The notes under the pieces were generated by a model. It was not told where the DNA came from. It saw nothing but the letters and a program-made list of their open reading frames with translations, and did no database searches. A stretch of 31,023 nt of DNA from an uncultured Christensenellaceae bacterium (lineage in GTDB: Bacteria > Bacillota > Clostridia > Christensenellales > Christensenellaceae): contig CAKTFI010000010.1 of assembly GCA_934555865.1 (NCBI GenBank), forward strand, positions 1-31,023, read 5' to 3'. Numbering within the stretch: the first letter of the stretch is position 1; the number at the start of each line of letters is the position of its first letter. The position numbers and the translations under genes were made by a program. Shown piece by piece: positions 9,601 through 16,414 of this stretch.

Positions 9601-10386
9601 ATCCCGGTGTTCCCGGGCACGAATTGCGAATACGACACCGCGCGGGCCTTCCGCCGGGCGGGGGCGGCGCCGGAGATCTTTGTCGTCCGCAACCGGACGC
9701 CCGAGGAGATCGAGCAGTCCGCCGCGGCCTTTGCGGAGAGAATCGCGAACAGCCAGATCATCGCCATCCCCGGCGGGTTCTCGGGCGGGGACGAGCCGGA
9801 AGGGTCGGGCAAGTTCATTACGGCCTTTTTCCGCAATCCCCGCATCAAGGACCGGGTGCACGAACTGCTGAAGCAGCGCGACGGGCTGATGTGCGGCATC
9901 TGCAACGGCTTCCAGGCGCTCATCAAGCTGGGCCTGGTGCCGTTCGGCGAGATCGTGGATACGGACGAGACCTGCCCGACGCTCACCTTCAACACAGTAG
10001 GGCGGCACCAGTCCATGCTGGTGCGCACGCGGGTCGCCTCCAACAAGTCGCCCTGGCTGCGGCACTGCGCAGTGGGAGACATCCACACGGTCGCCATTTC
10101 GCACGGCGAGGGGCGCTTTGTGGCGAGCGAGGAAATGATCCGGCGGCTGGCGGAAAACGGGCAGATCGCGACGCAGTATGTCGACCTTTCGGGCAAGCCG
10201 ACGCAGAATATGCGTTTCAATCCCAATCATTCGGATTACGCCATCGAGGGCATCACCTCGCCGGACGGCCGCGTGTTCGGCAAGATGGGGCATTCCGAGC
10301 GCTATGGGCAAAATCTCTATCGGAATATCCCGGAACAGGCGTCGGAGGAGGGCATCTTCCAAAGCGCGGTGGAGTATTATCGGTAA
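6661..10386 (+). CDS. purL: Phosphoribosylformylglycinamidine synthase, single-chain large form
   Basis: This enzyme converts FGAR to FGAM using ATP and glutamine. At 1241 residues it is the fused large PurL, in contrast to the PurS-PurQ-PurL complex of B. subtilis. Synthetase motifs DTYWSDHCRHTTF (near 220) and KNETHNHPTEIEPFGGAAT (near 320) are present. The C-terminal glutaminase domain runs from about residue 980, with nucleophile Cys1081 in MCGICNGFQ and a downstream His near GKMGHSERY. GGAG lies 6 bp before the ATG. It is the last gene of the operon, followed by the terminator at 10388. Confidence 0.97.
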   Translation: MAVYRCFVEKKTPYAVEAAGVLGDLRTALRTEAVTGVRVLNRYDLENIEEADYRMAVRTILSEPQVDTVYEEEAPAPAADEWVLAVEYLPGQFDQRADSCAQCIQLSTCKERPEVKTARLYYIRGELSAADREKIRAALINPVEAREASLEKPETIRQDFAQPAPVAVLSGFNDLDEAGLAQLIAEYGLAMDLGDIRFCQEYFRREEGRCPTMTELRLIDTYWSDHCRHTTFGTILTGAEIAPGYVQKSYETYLELRERLYAGRKDKPVTLMDLATIGAKALKAAGKLPDLDESEEINACSVRIPVEVDGQKQDWVLMFKNETHNHPTEIEPFGGAATCLGGAIRDPLSGRSYVYQAMRVTGAADPRQPVAETLPGKLPQRKIVTTAAAGYSSYGNQIGLATGHVHEIYHPGYVAKRMEIGAVLGAAPRENIVRERPAPGDKIILLGGRTGRDGCGGATGSSKSHTLHSLESCGAEVQKGNAPEERKLQRLFRNPAATRLIKRCNDFGAGGVAVAIGELADGLRIDLGRVPKKYEGLDGTELAISESQERMAVVVDSADAAAFQALAAAENLESTVVAEVTEQPRLVMELDGREIVDLSREFLNSNGAKKYAAVAVPLPEAEAATLEYLDFESRMQKLVASLNIASQKGLTERFDSTIGAGTVLMPFGGKWQLSPTQAMAAKIPVLGGETDTCSIMSWGFDPYVSSRSPYHGAMLAVVESVAKVVAAGGSAGRCWLTFQEYFERLKDDPRRWGKPFAALLGALEAQLQLGIGAIGGKDSMSGTFEQIDVPPTLVSFAVSTAQADKVIGTEFKGAGHPVYEIRPRYTADGLPDFESVKQVFSRVEEWIAAGKVLSAWTLTSGGAAEGLFKMALGNRLGFALKPGMSADALFCPCYGAFLLELAGEEALPGAELLGWTQAAYTFQTEAGTADMADLQRRYEGALQGVFPYLDGEQPAAVEAFSYAAKSWPKAKATVAQPRVLIPVFPGTNCEYDTARAFRRAGAAPEIFVVRNRTPEEIEQSAAAFAERIANSQIIAIPGGFSGGDEPEGSGKFITAFFRNPRIKDRVHELLKQRDGLMCGICNGFQALIKLGLVPFGEIVDTDETCPTLTFNTVGRHQSMLVRTRVASNKSPWLRHCAVGDIHTVAISHGEGRFVASEEMIRRLAENGQIATQYVDLSGKPTQNMRFNPNHSDYAIEGITSPDGRVFGKMGHSERYGQNLYRNIPEQASEEGIFQSAVEYYR

Positions 10387-10387
10387 T

Positions 10388-10422
10388 CAAAAAAACGCCG
10401 GACGGGTGTCCGGCGTTTTTTT
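10388..10422. terminator. Bidirectional terminator between purL and the M20 peptidase gene
   Basis: A perfect stem ACGCCGGAC/GTCCGGCGT (10395-10403 and 10408-10416) has a GGGT loop, is flanked by an A run on the left and by T7 on the right. Converging genes end at 10386 (+) and 10433 (-), so it can serve both strands. Confidence 0.93.
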
Positions 10423-10432
10423 GTGGCGCGAA

Positions 10433-11566
10433 TCAATGGAATTTCGTAAGGAGCGTCCGGATCAGGATGCGCAGTCCTGGCCGCAGGGAGGATTTGTAGA
10501 GAAATTCCTCGCGCGTATGCGCGCCGTGGCCGAGGTAGGCCCCGAAACAGATTGCCGGGATGCCGCGGGACAGGGGGATGTTGCAATCGGTCGAGCCGCT
10601 GGACAGCGCGGGGCGGGCGCCGGTTTCAGCCTCGATGAGGTCGGAAACCTCCTGGATCAGGCGCTGCATGGCGGCGGGATCGACTTCTCCCATCGACGGA
10701 CGGGCGCCTAGCAGGCGGACGGAGATCGGGTGTTCCTGCGAAAAATCCTCGAAAATGCCGAACACTTCCTTCTTGATCGCGGCCAGCGAATCGGCGCGGT
10801 CGGCACGGAATTCAAAGAGCATGCGCGCCTCCTGCGCGATGGTGTTGACCGAGGTGCCGCCCGTGATGAGGCCGACATTATAGGTCGTGCGGCCGGCATA
10901 CGCCCCGGCGTCGATCCTGTACAGGCGGCAGATGAGCTCGCTTAGAAGCGCGATGGCGTTGGGGTTGCCGAAGCTGCCATAGGAATGCCCACCGATCGTC
11001 TCCAGGCGGACCTCATAGCGTTCCGAGCCGACGGCCACGGTCGTGAGGTCGGTGTAGCCGCCGTCAAAGGAGATGAATTCGCGGACTTTGCCCGCATAGC
11101 GGTCCATGACGGCGCGGCATCCTTTGAGGTTGCCGAGGCCCTCCTCGCAGGAATTGAACACGAACACGACATTCTTTTGCGGGCGCAGGCGTTGCTCGGC
11201 CAGGTATTGGATGCCCATGAGCAGGGCAGCCACATTGGCGGTGTCGTCGCCGATGCCGGGCGCGGCCAGCGTTTGCTCCGTCTCGGTGACGGGGAGCGGC
11301 TGCTCGTCCGGAAAGACGGTGTCCGTATGCGCGAGGAAGAGGTACACCTCCGCCGGGGAAGGGTCACAGAAGCATTCGCACACCACATTGGACGCCTCGT
11401 CCACAAAGATGTGCAGCGGGAAGTCCAGCCGCGCGCACAGGTCGCGCAGCCAGGCCTCGAGAAAGGCAGCCTTTTGCTGTTCCTTGTGCGAGGGCGCGGG
11501 GATGGCGGCGATGGTCTTGAGAAGGGAAAGGTATTCCGGGTAAACGCGGTCGATATAGGCCTGCAT
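10433..11566 (-). CDS. M20-family metallopeptidase
   Basis: The 377-residue protein belongs to the M20 zinc peptidase group (peptidase T, ArgE and DapE relatives). Metal ligands are visible: His80 and Asp82 in AHTDTVF, Asp107/108 in GIGDDTAN, the Glu-Glu pair 141-142 in NSCEEGLGN, and a C-terminal His in GAYLGHGAHTREEF. A lid or dimerisation segment around GGHSYGSFGNPN is also typical. It probably cleaves small peptides or N-acyl amino acids in the cytoplasm; the substrate cannot be read from sequence. The ATG at 11566 is chosen because AGGAGG lies 8 bp upstream. An in-frame ATG at 11596 lacks a clear site. The gene is separated from the transporter gene upstream by a terminator. Confidence 0.88.
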   Translation of the reverse strand: MQAYIDRVYPEYLSLLKTIAAIPAPSHKEQQKAAFLEAWLRDLCARLDFPLHIFVDEASNVVCECFCDPSPAEVYLFLAHTDTVFPDEQPLPVTETEQTLAAPGIGDDTANVAALLMGIQYLAEQRLRPQKNVVFVFNSCEEGLGNLKGCRAVMDRYAGKVREFISFDGGYTDLTTVAVGSERYEVRLETIGGHSYGSFGNPNAIALLSELICRLYRIDAGAYAGRTTYNVGLITGGTSVNTIAQEARMLFEFRADRADSLAAIKKEVFGIFEDFSQEHPISVRLLGARPSMGEVDPAAMQRLIQEVSDLIEAETGARPALSSGSTDCNIPLSRGIPAICFGAYLGHGAHTREEFLYKSSLRPGLRILIRTLLTKFH

Positions 11567-11611
11567 GGGCGGTTCCTCCTGCCGTTTTTTCTTCATCTTA
11601 TCACAAATGCG

Positions 11612-11643
11612 CAAAAAGAAAAACTCCCGAACAGGGAGTTTTT
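11612..11643 (-). terminator. Intrinsic terminator of the AEC transporter gene
   Basis: On the minus strand a 10-bp stem (AAAAACTCCC/GGGAGTTTTT, 11634-11643 with 11619-11628) has a 5-nt loop and runs into a T-rich tail. It lies 15 bp after the transporter stop. Confidence 0.85.
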
Positions 11644-11657
11644 GGGGAAGCATTTTG

Positions 11658-12584
11658 CTAGGCAAGGAAGCTTGTGCAGGCCCAGACGATGAGCGGGAGT
11701 GTAGCCATGGAAAACAGAGTGCTGAAGGCGACAATCTCCGACGCATAGCGGTAATCCTTCTCGAAGAGGATGGAGAACACGACGCTGTAGGTCGCCGACG
11801 GGCAGGACATGACGAGCAGGATCGCGGTGCGCACGAGCGTGCTGCCTGGCAGAAAGCGGAACAGCAGCAGCGTGGTCGCCGGGATGAGCAGCAGCCGGCA
11901 GAGCGAGACATAGTAGAGCTTTGGCTTTGCAAAGGCCCGAAGCAGGCTGGTCTGCGCAATGGTCGACCCGATGACCATCATGGCGAGCGGTGTGTTGACG
12001 GCGGAAATGCTCTCGAGCGGCGAAAGCAGGATGTCCGGCAGCCGCAGGCGCAAAAGGAAGCAGGTAAGCGAGACGACGACCGAGACGATGGAGGGCGAGA
12101 GCAGCTTGCGCAGGAGCTCCCGGAAACTGCATGAGCCGCTCATGAGCAGCACGCCGTGCGTCCAGCAGAACAGGTCGAACACCGTCATGGACGCCGTGGC
12201 ATAGAACACGCCTTCGGAGCCGAGCACCGCGTTCACGAGCGGGATGCCCATAAACCCGAGGTTGGGGTATACCGCGGCAAAGCGCTCGATCGCACCGTGG
12301 TCGGGATCCCGCCCTGGGAGGAGCAGGAAGCCGAGCGCGACGCTCAGCACAAAGGCGGCGGCCGCCAGCATCACGGCCAGGCCGAGGTTTTTTAAGAGCT
12401 GCGCGTCATAGTCCCGCTGATAGGAAACGAAGATCATGATGGGGCTCACAACCTTGACAAGCAGGTTGGTGATGCGGTTGTTGGCCTCCTGATCCAGGAT
12501 GTGCAGCTTGTTGGCGGAAAACCCGACGGCCATAAACACGGCGATCATGACGGCCTGCTTGGCGACAACTTGAAGAATATCCAA
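11658..12584 (-). CDS. AEC-family (auxin efflux carrier-like) membrane transporter
   Basis: The 308-residue, very hydrophobic protein has the length and pattern of bacterial AEC permeases. These often carry organic acids such as malate or malonate, but the substrate cannot be assigned here. About eight to ten membrane segments are visible. Family-like segments are AVYPNLGFMGIPLVNAVLG in the middle of the N-terminal half, and VNTPLAMMVIGSTIAQ before the C-terminal half. I choose a TTG start at 12584 because GGGAGG lies 6 bp upstream and it gives the usual N-terminus. It is monocistronic, with its own promoter and terminator. Confidence 0.85.
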   Translation of the reverse strand: MDILQVVAKQAVMIAVFMAVGFSANKLHILDQEANNRITNLLVKVVSPIMIFVSYQRDYDAQLLKNLGLAVMLAAAAFVLSVALGFLLLPGRDPDHGAIERFAAVYPNLGFMGIPLVNAVLGSEGVFYATASMTVFDLFCWTHGVLLMSGSCSFRELLRKLLSPSIVSVVVSLTCFLLRLRLPDILLSPLESISAVNTPLAMMVIGSTIAQTSLLRAFAKPKLYYVSLCRLLLIPATTLLLFRFLPGSTLVRTAILLVMSCPSATYSVVFSILFEKDYRYASEIVAFSTLFSMATLPLIVWACTSFLA

Positions 12585-12621
12585 AGAAAACCTCCCAAAA
12601 ATGCGAAAGCAGAATGAATCC

Positions 12622-12650
12622 AATATAGCACAAATGCAGGATTTTTGCAA
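12622..12650 (-). promoter_or_regulatory. Promoter of the AEC transporter gene
   Basis: On the minus strand: TTGCAA (12650-12645), 17-bp spacer, TATATT (12627-12622), with an extended TG motif before the -10. The -35 lies in the centre of the palindrome at 12631-12664. Confidence 0.75.
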
Positions 12651-12664
12651 ACATCCTGCATTTG
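12631..12664. promoter_or_regulatory. Perfect 12-bp inverted repeat over the AEC promoter (candidate operator)
   Basis: CAAATGCAGGAT (12631-12642) and ATCCTGCATTTG (12653-12664) are exact inverted copies separated by 10 bp that contain the -35. There is no T run on either side, so it is unlikely to be a terminator. The geometry suits a dimeric repressor or activator. Confidence 0.65.
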
Positions 12665-12687
12665 CGATCTTGCGCGACCGGGCGCGA

Positions 12688-13254
12688 TCATTGCCAATTG
12701 TCCGGCAGGGCGGCGGAGAGCTTGACGGGCGGGGGGAAAGCCCCACCGAAGGTCTCCACCCGGACGCGGTCGATGTAGAGGGGCGTGACGGGCTCGTTGA
12801 TTTCCACGCCCTCCGGCGCGCCCGGCACGGGGCGCAGCGGCACGCCTGCCCAGCGCCGGATCTCCTCCATGCCTTCTAAAATGACGCCGAAGGCGGGGTA
12901 GTGCCCGTCCAGCTTTTCAAAATAGTCGAGCGGAAAGAAGAATTCCCCGCCCGCGATGCCCTGGGGATAGCCGCCCATCGCGATGACGCCCGGCTCGACG
13001 CGCAGCGCATTGGGAAACCCGCAGCAGCGCGATTCGTTGGCAATCAGGTATTTGCAGGCCTCCCGCCCAAACGCCGTATAGCTGGCGTCGACCACATAGC
13101 CGGGGACGATGCGGGAGATCGGGTAGTCGTCAAAACAGCCCGTATTGGCGAGAAAAATAAAGCTGGCCACCGTGTTGGGGGCCTGGTCGGGGCGCAGTTC
13201 GATGCGGATCTTCGCGCCGCTGCGCATGGAGATGGTGGCGATCGGGTTGGGCAT
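12688..13254 (-). CDS. Cyclophilin-type peptidylprolyl isomerase-like protein, atypical active site
   Basis: The 188-residue protein has the cyclophilin fold pattern: IRIELRPDQAPNTVASFIFLAN at the N-terminus, SRIVPGYVV near residue 47, PGVIAMGGYP near 89 and LDGHYPAFGVILEGME near 116. It has no signal peptide, so it is probably cytoplasmic. The Arg of the RIVPGF motif is kept. The usual Gln-Gly-Gly after it is replaced by Asp-Ala-Ser, and the usual QFFI is EFFF. Catalytic activity may therefore be changed. The ATG at 13254 follows AAGGAG by 7 bp. It is transcribed alone, away from trmB. Confidence 0.82.
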   Translation of the reverse strand: MPNPIATISMRSGAKIRIELRPDQAPNTVASFIFLANTGCFDDYPISRIVPGYVVDASYTAFGREACKYLIANESRCCGFPNALRVEPGVIAMGGYPQGIAGGEFFFPLDYFEKLDGHYPAFGVILEGMEEIRRWAGVPLRPVPGAPEGVEINEPVTPLYIDRVRVETFGGAFPPPVKLSAALPDNWQ

Positions 13255-13266
13255 GAGGACACTCCT

Positions 13267-13288
13267 TGAACAGAAAATCTACTGTTCA
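13267..13288. promoter_or_regulatory. Inverted repeat in the 5' region of the cyclophilin gene
   Basis: TGAACAG (13267-13273) and CTGTTCA (13282-13288) form a perfect 7-bp dyad with an 8-bp centre. It lies between the putative -10 and the start codon. It may be an operator or a short 5'-UTR hairpin. Confidence 0.4.
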
Positions 13289-13316
13289 GTATACCCGCAA
13301 ACCGGCGGGGATACAA
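13288..13316 (-). promoter_or_regulatory. Candidate promoter of the cyclophilin gene
   Basis: On the minus strand: TTGTAT (13316-13311), 17-bp spacer, TATACT (13293-13288). The -10 is good and the -35 is weak. Confidence 0.5.
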
Positions 13317-13340
13317 GGGCGGAAAACGCGCCGCCGGGCT

Positions 13341-13368
13341 TTGAGGTGCGCGAAAAATCTGCTATAAT
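13341..13368 (+). promoter_or_regulatory. trmB: Promoter of trmB
   Basis: TTGAGG (13341-13346), 16-bp spacer, TATAAT (13363-13368), with an extended TGC directly before the -10. It lies 30 bp before the trmB start. Confidence 0.75.
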
Positions 13369-13398
13369 ACACAAAGATGCGAAAAGGAGAATACACTT

Positions 13399-14070
13399 AT
13401 GCGAATGCGCAAAAAACCGTTTGCACGGCCAGAGCTGGAGGCGTGCAGCTTTTTCATACAGGAACCCTGCCGCTATCGCGGCCAATGGCGCGCGCAGTTC
13501 GGCACCCCCGAGGCGCCGCTGTATCTGGAGCTCGGCTGCGGCAAGGGCAGCTTTATCGCGCAGCTGGCGAGCCGGGAGCGTGCGGCGAACTTTGTGGCGG
13601 TAGACATCAAGGACGAGATGCTGGTCATGGCCAAGCGCAACCTCGAGCGGGCATTTGCGCCGGAGCCGGTGGAAAATGTCCGCATCCTGAGCTGGAACAT
13701 CGAGCAATTGGAGGAAATGCTCGCGCCGGAGGACGGAATCGCGGGGATCTACATCAATTTCTGCAACCCGTGGCCCAAGGCGAAGCACCACAAGCACCGC
13801 CTGACCTATCCGCGGCAATTGGCGATGTATGCCCGATTGATGCGGCCGGGCGCGCAGTTGGCGTTCAAGACGGACGACGACGACCTGTTTCAGGCGACGC
13901 GGCGCTATCTGGACGAGGCGGGGTGGGAAGTGCTGTTTCTAAGCGAGGATTTCCGCAAAAAGGCGTTTGAAGGGAATTTACAGACCGAGCATGAGGCGAT
14001 GTTCCTGCGCGAGGGAAAGACGATCAAGGGCCTCATCGCTCGTCCGCGCGCGGCGGAGGCGGACGCATGA
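13399..14070 (+). CDS. trmB: tRNA (guanine-N7-)-methyltransferase
   Basis: TrmB methylates G46 in the variable loop of tRNAs using S-adenosylmethionine. The 223-residue protein has the SAM motif LYLELGCGKGSFI near residue 41. It has the TrmB signature INFCNPWPKAKHHKHRL near residue 117, where many homologues have SDPWP. The closing region is LQTEHEAMF near residue 196. The ATG at 13399 follows AAGGAG by 9 bp. The stop overlaps the start of a small membrane protein gene (ATGA), so the two are probably translated in a coupled way. Confidence 0.95.
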   Translation: MRMRKKPFARPELEACSFFIQEPCRYRGQWRAQFGTPEAPLYLELGCGKGSFIAQLASRERAANFVAVDIKDEMLVMAKRNLERAFAPEPVENVRILSWNIEQLEEMLAPEDGIAGIYINFCNPWPKAKHHKHRLTYPRQLAMYARLMRPGAQLAFKTDDDDLFQATRRYLDEAGWEVLFLSEDFRKKAFEGNLQTEHEAMFLREGKTIKGLIARPRAAEADA

Positions 14071-14234
14071 TTGGCGCGTCGGGGGTGCTGCTAGCTTTGC
14101 TGCTGGCGTCTGGGCTGGGCACGGCGATTGGCTTCATCCTGCAAAAAAGGGCGATCTGGATCCCGAGCGCTGTGCTGCTGGGACTGTCCTGCGCGGCGGC
14201 AGTCTATTTAATCGTGCTCATCGGGCGCATGTGA
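14067..14234 (+). CDS. 55-residue hydrophobic protein coupled to trmB
   Basis: The frame starts at the ATG of an ATGA overlapping the trmB stop and runs to a TGA at 14232-14234. The product has two predicted membrane segments (roughly residues 4-25 and 32-52), joined by a short basic loop (QKRAIW). I do not recognise the family. Support comes from the coupling overlap, the coherent membrane pattern and the terminator that follows directly. It could be a small membrane protein of unknown role; a chance frame is less likely but possible. Confidence 0.55.
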   Translation: MIGASGVLLALLLASGLGTAIGFILQKRAIWIPSAVLLGLSCAAAVYLIVLIGRM

Positions 14235-14244
14235 ATATGGGAAA

Positions 14245-14275
14245 CAAAAAAGAGGGCAGGTGCCCTCTTTTTTAT
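14245..14275. terminator. Bidirectional terminator between the trmB unit and the dipeptidase gene
   Basis: AGAGGGC/GCCCTCT stem (14251-14257 and 14262-14268) with an AGGT loop, A6 on the left and T6 on the right. It lies between converging genes; its right edge overlaps the dipeptidase stop at 14272. Confidence 0.9.
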
Positions 14276-15204
14276 TTTTGCCCAAATTGCAGGATGTAAT
14301 CGCGCAGGTTTTCGTAGGTGACGCGGCGGATCTCGGCCGGGGAAAGCCCCATTTTGGAAAGCCCTTCCGCAATGCGTTGCATGCCCGAGGAATTGGGCAG
14401 ATCGGTGGGCGTGTTCTGCATGCCGTCAAAGTCCGTCCCGATGCAGGCGGCGCGGACGCCGCCGACCTCGATCACATGCCGCAGGTGTGCGAGGATGTCC
14501 CGCGACGAGGCGCGGCCTTCCTGCACGAGGTGTTCGTCGAAGAAGTTGACGCCCACGACGCCGCCCATGTCCGCGATGGCGCGGATGTGCGCGTCGGACA
14601 GGCAGCGGCTGTGCGGGCAGAGGGCGCGCGCGTTGGAGTGCGAGGCGAAGATGGGCTGCGTGCTTAGCCGCAGCAGGTCGTCCACCCCGGCGTCGTTTAG
14701 GTGGGAGACATCGATGGCCATGCCGAGCGCGTTCATCTCGCGGACGACCTCCCGGCCGAAGGCGGTGAGCCCGGGGGAATCCGGCTCGGTGCCGGGGTGC
14801 GCGATGGCGTTCGGATAGTTCCAGGTCAGGGTCAGCGCGCGCACGCCCTTTTGGTGAAAGTCGTGCAGCAGGCCGAGGTCCTGCTCGATCGCCTCGCCGC
14901 CCTCGATCGTGAGCACGGTCGCGATTCCTTTGCCCGCCGGGTCGAAGTCGGGCGTGAGCGGCGAAAACACGGGGTGGGCGGCCAGCATGGCCTCGTAGTC
15001 GGAAAACATTTCCAGGCACTGCTCGCGGGCACTCTTGGGCGCGTGGGGAAACGGCCACATGGCGAAGAATTGCAGGCGCACATTGCCTTCCTGCAAATAG
15101 GGGAGGGCGATCTGCTGCCCGGGGGCGGGGTGCGCAATGTCATAGTTTCGGGCGCACACGCCGGAAAGGAAGTCGCAATGCCCATCGGCGAAAGGATACT
15201 GCAT
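14272..15204 (-). CDS. Membrane dipeptidase-family (M19) zinc dipeptidase
   Basis: The 310-residue protein matches the M19 renal dipeptidase family, which hydrolyses dipeptides, often with a D-residue at the C-terminal side. The metal-binding pattern is present: DGHCD at residues 7-11, Glu in TIEGGEA near 105, His in DVSHLND near 170, and His in ASHSNARAL near 190. GTDFDG follows near residue 253. There is no signal peptide, so a cytoplasmic enzyme is likely. The ATG at 15204 was chosen because GGAGG lies 8 bp upstream. The FkbM-type gene ends 52 bp upstream with no terminator between, so the two probably form one transcript. Confidence 0.9.
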   Translation of the reverse strand: MQYPFADGHCDFLSGVCARNYDIAHPAPGQQIALPYLQEGNVRLQFFAMWPFPHAPKSAREQCLEMFSDYEAMLAAHPVFSPLTPDFDPAGKGIATVLTIEGGEAIEQDLGLLHDFHQKGVRALTLTWNYPNAIAHPGTEPDSPGLTAFGREVVREMNALGMAIDVSHLNDAGVDDLLRLSTQPIFASHSNARALCPHSRCLSDAHIRAIADMGGVVGVNFFDEHLVQEGRASSRDILAHLRHVIEVGGVRAACIGTDFDGMQNTPTDLPNSSGMQRIAEGLSKMGLSPAEIRRVTYENLRDYILQFGQK

Positions 15205-15256
15205 AGGGGATACCTCCGAATCGAACTTGCCTGCCAAAACCCGGCAGGCGGGGAAA

Positions 15257-16294
15257 TCAGACAAAGTAGAAATTGGTGTCCCATTCCGGGATGTAGGGAT
15301 GATGCCGCAGGTAGACGCGGTAGTCCGGCCGGATCTTTAACACGCGCAGCGGCAGAGCGAACAGGTCCTCGCTCCGGTGATAGGCCGAGACGAGCATTTT
15401 GGGGCGAAACGCCGCGATGGAACGCCGCGCGCCCTCGATGGCCGCGGCTTCCTGCCCCTCGACATCCATCTTGATGTAGCTTATGGGTGCGCCGCCCAGA
15501 ATAGAATCGAGCGGATAGGCGGGCATCGGCCGCCCTTCGCCCAGGGAGGAATTGCGCCCGCCCCGCGCGCAGAAGGGCAAAAACCGCGGCCGGTTCGCGC
15601 AGCAGGCCTGCCAGAGCGTCGTCCGTGGCAGCGCCACCGTGTTTTGCAGCAGCTTGCGGAAGGAGCGCGCATCCGGCTCCAGGCCATAGATGCGCCGGTA
15701 CTGCGGGCATAGAGCGCGAAACTGCGCGATCGTGTCGCCGGTATACGCGCCGAGGTCGGCATAGCTCTCGCCGGGGCGCAGGCGGAAGAAGGTGGAAAAC
15801 GCCTCCTCCTGCGGCGTTTCGCAGGCGAAGAGGTGCCGGATGTCGCCGTGCAGCCGGTAGGCGATCACCTCCCGGAAGGTCCGGCGGGAAGCCTCGTCCG
15901 CGAGCAGGTAATAGACCTCCGTGAGCTCCCGGGCGTGCGCGCGGGCATAGGCGGCGGTAAACAGCTCGCCGCCAAACAGGGGGAGCGCCGGGGCGTACAG
16001 CTCCTGTTCCCGGGCGAGGCGAGCGATGTTGGCCATCACCTCCGGCCGGCTGCTCCCAAACGCCACTAGGATGAGCATGTGGGGCGCGGCGGCCCGGGCC
16101 TCCGCATAGGAGGTGACGGAAAAGCCGTGGAAGGATTGATGCCGCACGAATTCGTCGCTCGCAAACACGCCCCGGACGCGCACGCCGATCTGCGCGAGCA
16201 CCTGCAGCAGGGCGTCCGCCCCGTTGCCCATGCCGTAGAGATAGACCGGTTTCTGCACCGTGCGCAGATATGCCCACAAATCGGGATATTCCAT
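15257..16294 (-). CDS. FkbM-family methyltransferase with N-terminal Rossmann-like domain
   Basis: The 345-residue protein appears to have two domains. Residues 1-120 contain VYLYGMGNGADALL and VRGVFASDEFV, a nucleotide- or sugar-binding Rossmann-like pattern seen in other FkbM proteins. Residues about 165-345 form the SAM-dependent methyltransferase: YADLGAYTGDTIAQF is motif I, YGLEPDARSFRKL follows, and IKMDVEGQEAAAIEGA is the FkbM signature. Such enzymes often O-methylate sugars or natural products; the substrate here is unknown. The ATG at 16294 follows GGGGAGG by 5 bp. It is transcribed divergently from sbcD. Confidence 0.85.
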   Translation of the reverse strand: MEYPDLWAYLRTVQKPVYLYGMGNGADALLQVLAQIGVRVRGVFASDEFVRHQSFHGFSVTSYAEARAAAPHMLILVAFGSSRPEVMANIARLAREQELYAPALPLFGGELFTAAYARAHARELTEVYYLLADEASRRTFREVIAYRLHGDIRHLFACETPQEEAFSTFFRLRPGESYADLGAYTGDTIAQFRALCPQYRRIYGLEPDARSFRKLLQNTVALPRTTLWQACCANRPRFLPFCARGGRNSSLGEGRPMPAYPLDSILGGAPISYIKMDVEGQEAAAIEGARRSIAAFRPKMLVSAYHRSEDLFALPLRVLKIRPDYRVYLRHHPYIPEWDTNFYFV

Positions 16295-16321
16295 GAACGC
16301 CTCCCCGCAAAAGATGCCTTC

Positions 16322-16351
16322 ATTATAGCATAGCCCGCCCGGCGTAGACAA
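16322..16351 (-). promoter_or_regulatory. Promoter of the FkbM-dipeptidase unit
   Basis: On the minus strand: TTGTCT (16351-16346), 18-bp spacer, TATAAT (16327-16322), with an extended TGC before the -10. Confidence 0.75.
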
Positions 16352-16414
16352 TATGCCGGATCGGCAGGCGAGCCGTGCGGGGGAGGGCGCCTTTTTCGGG
16401 CATGCGGTTCGCTC

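Noticed and set aside
12631..12664. Terminator of the cyclophilin gene
   Set aside because: The palindrome has no T run after it on the minus strand, and the -35 of a good promoter lies inside; an operator fits better.
14426..15058. Arg/Pro-rich minus-strand frame inside the dipeptidase gene
   Set aside because: Shifted frame of the M19 gene, no domain.
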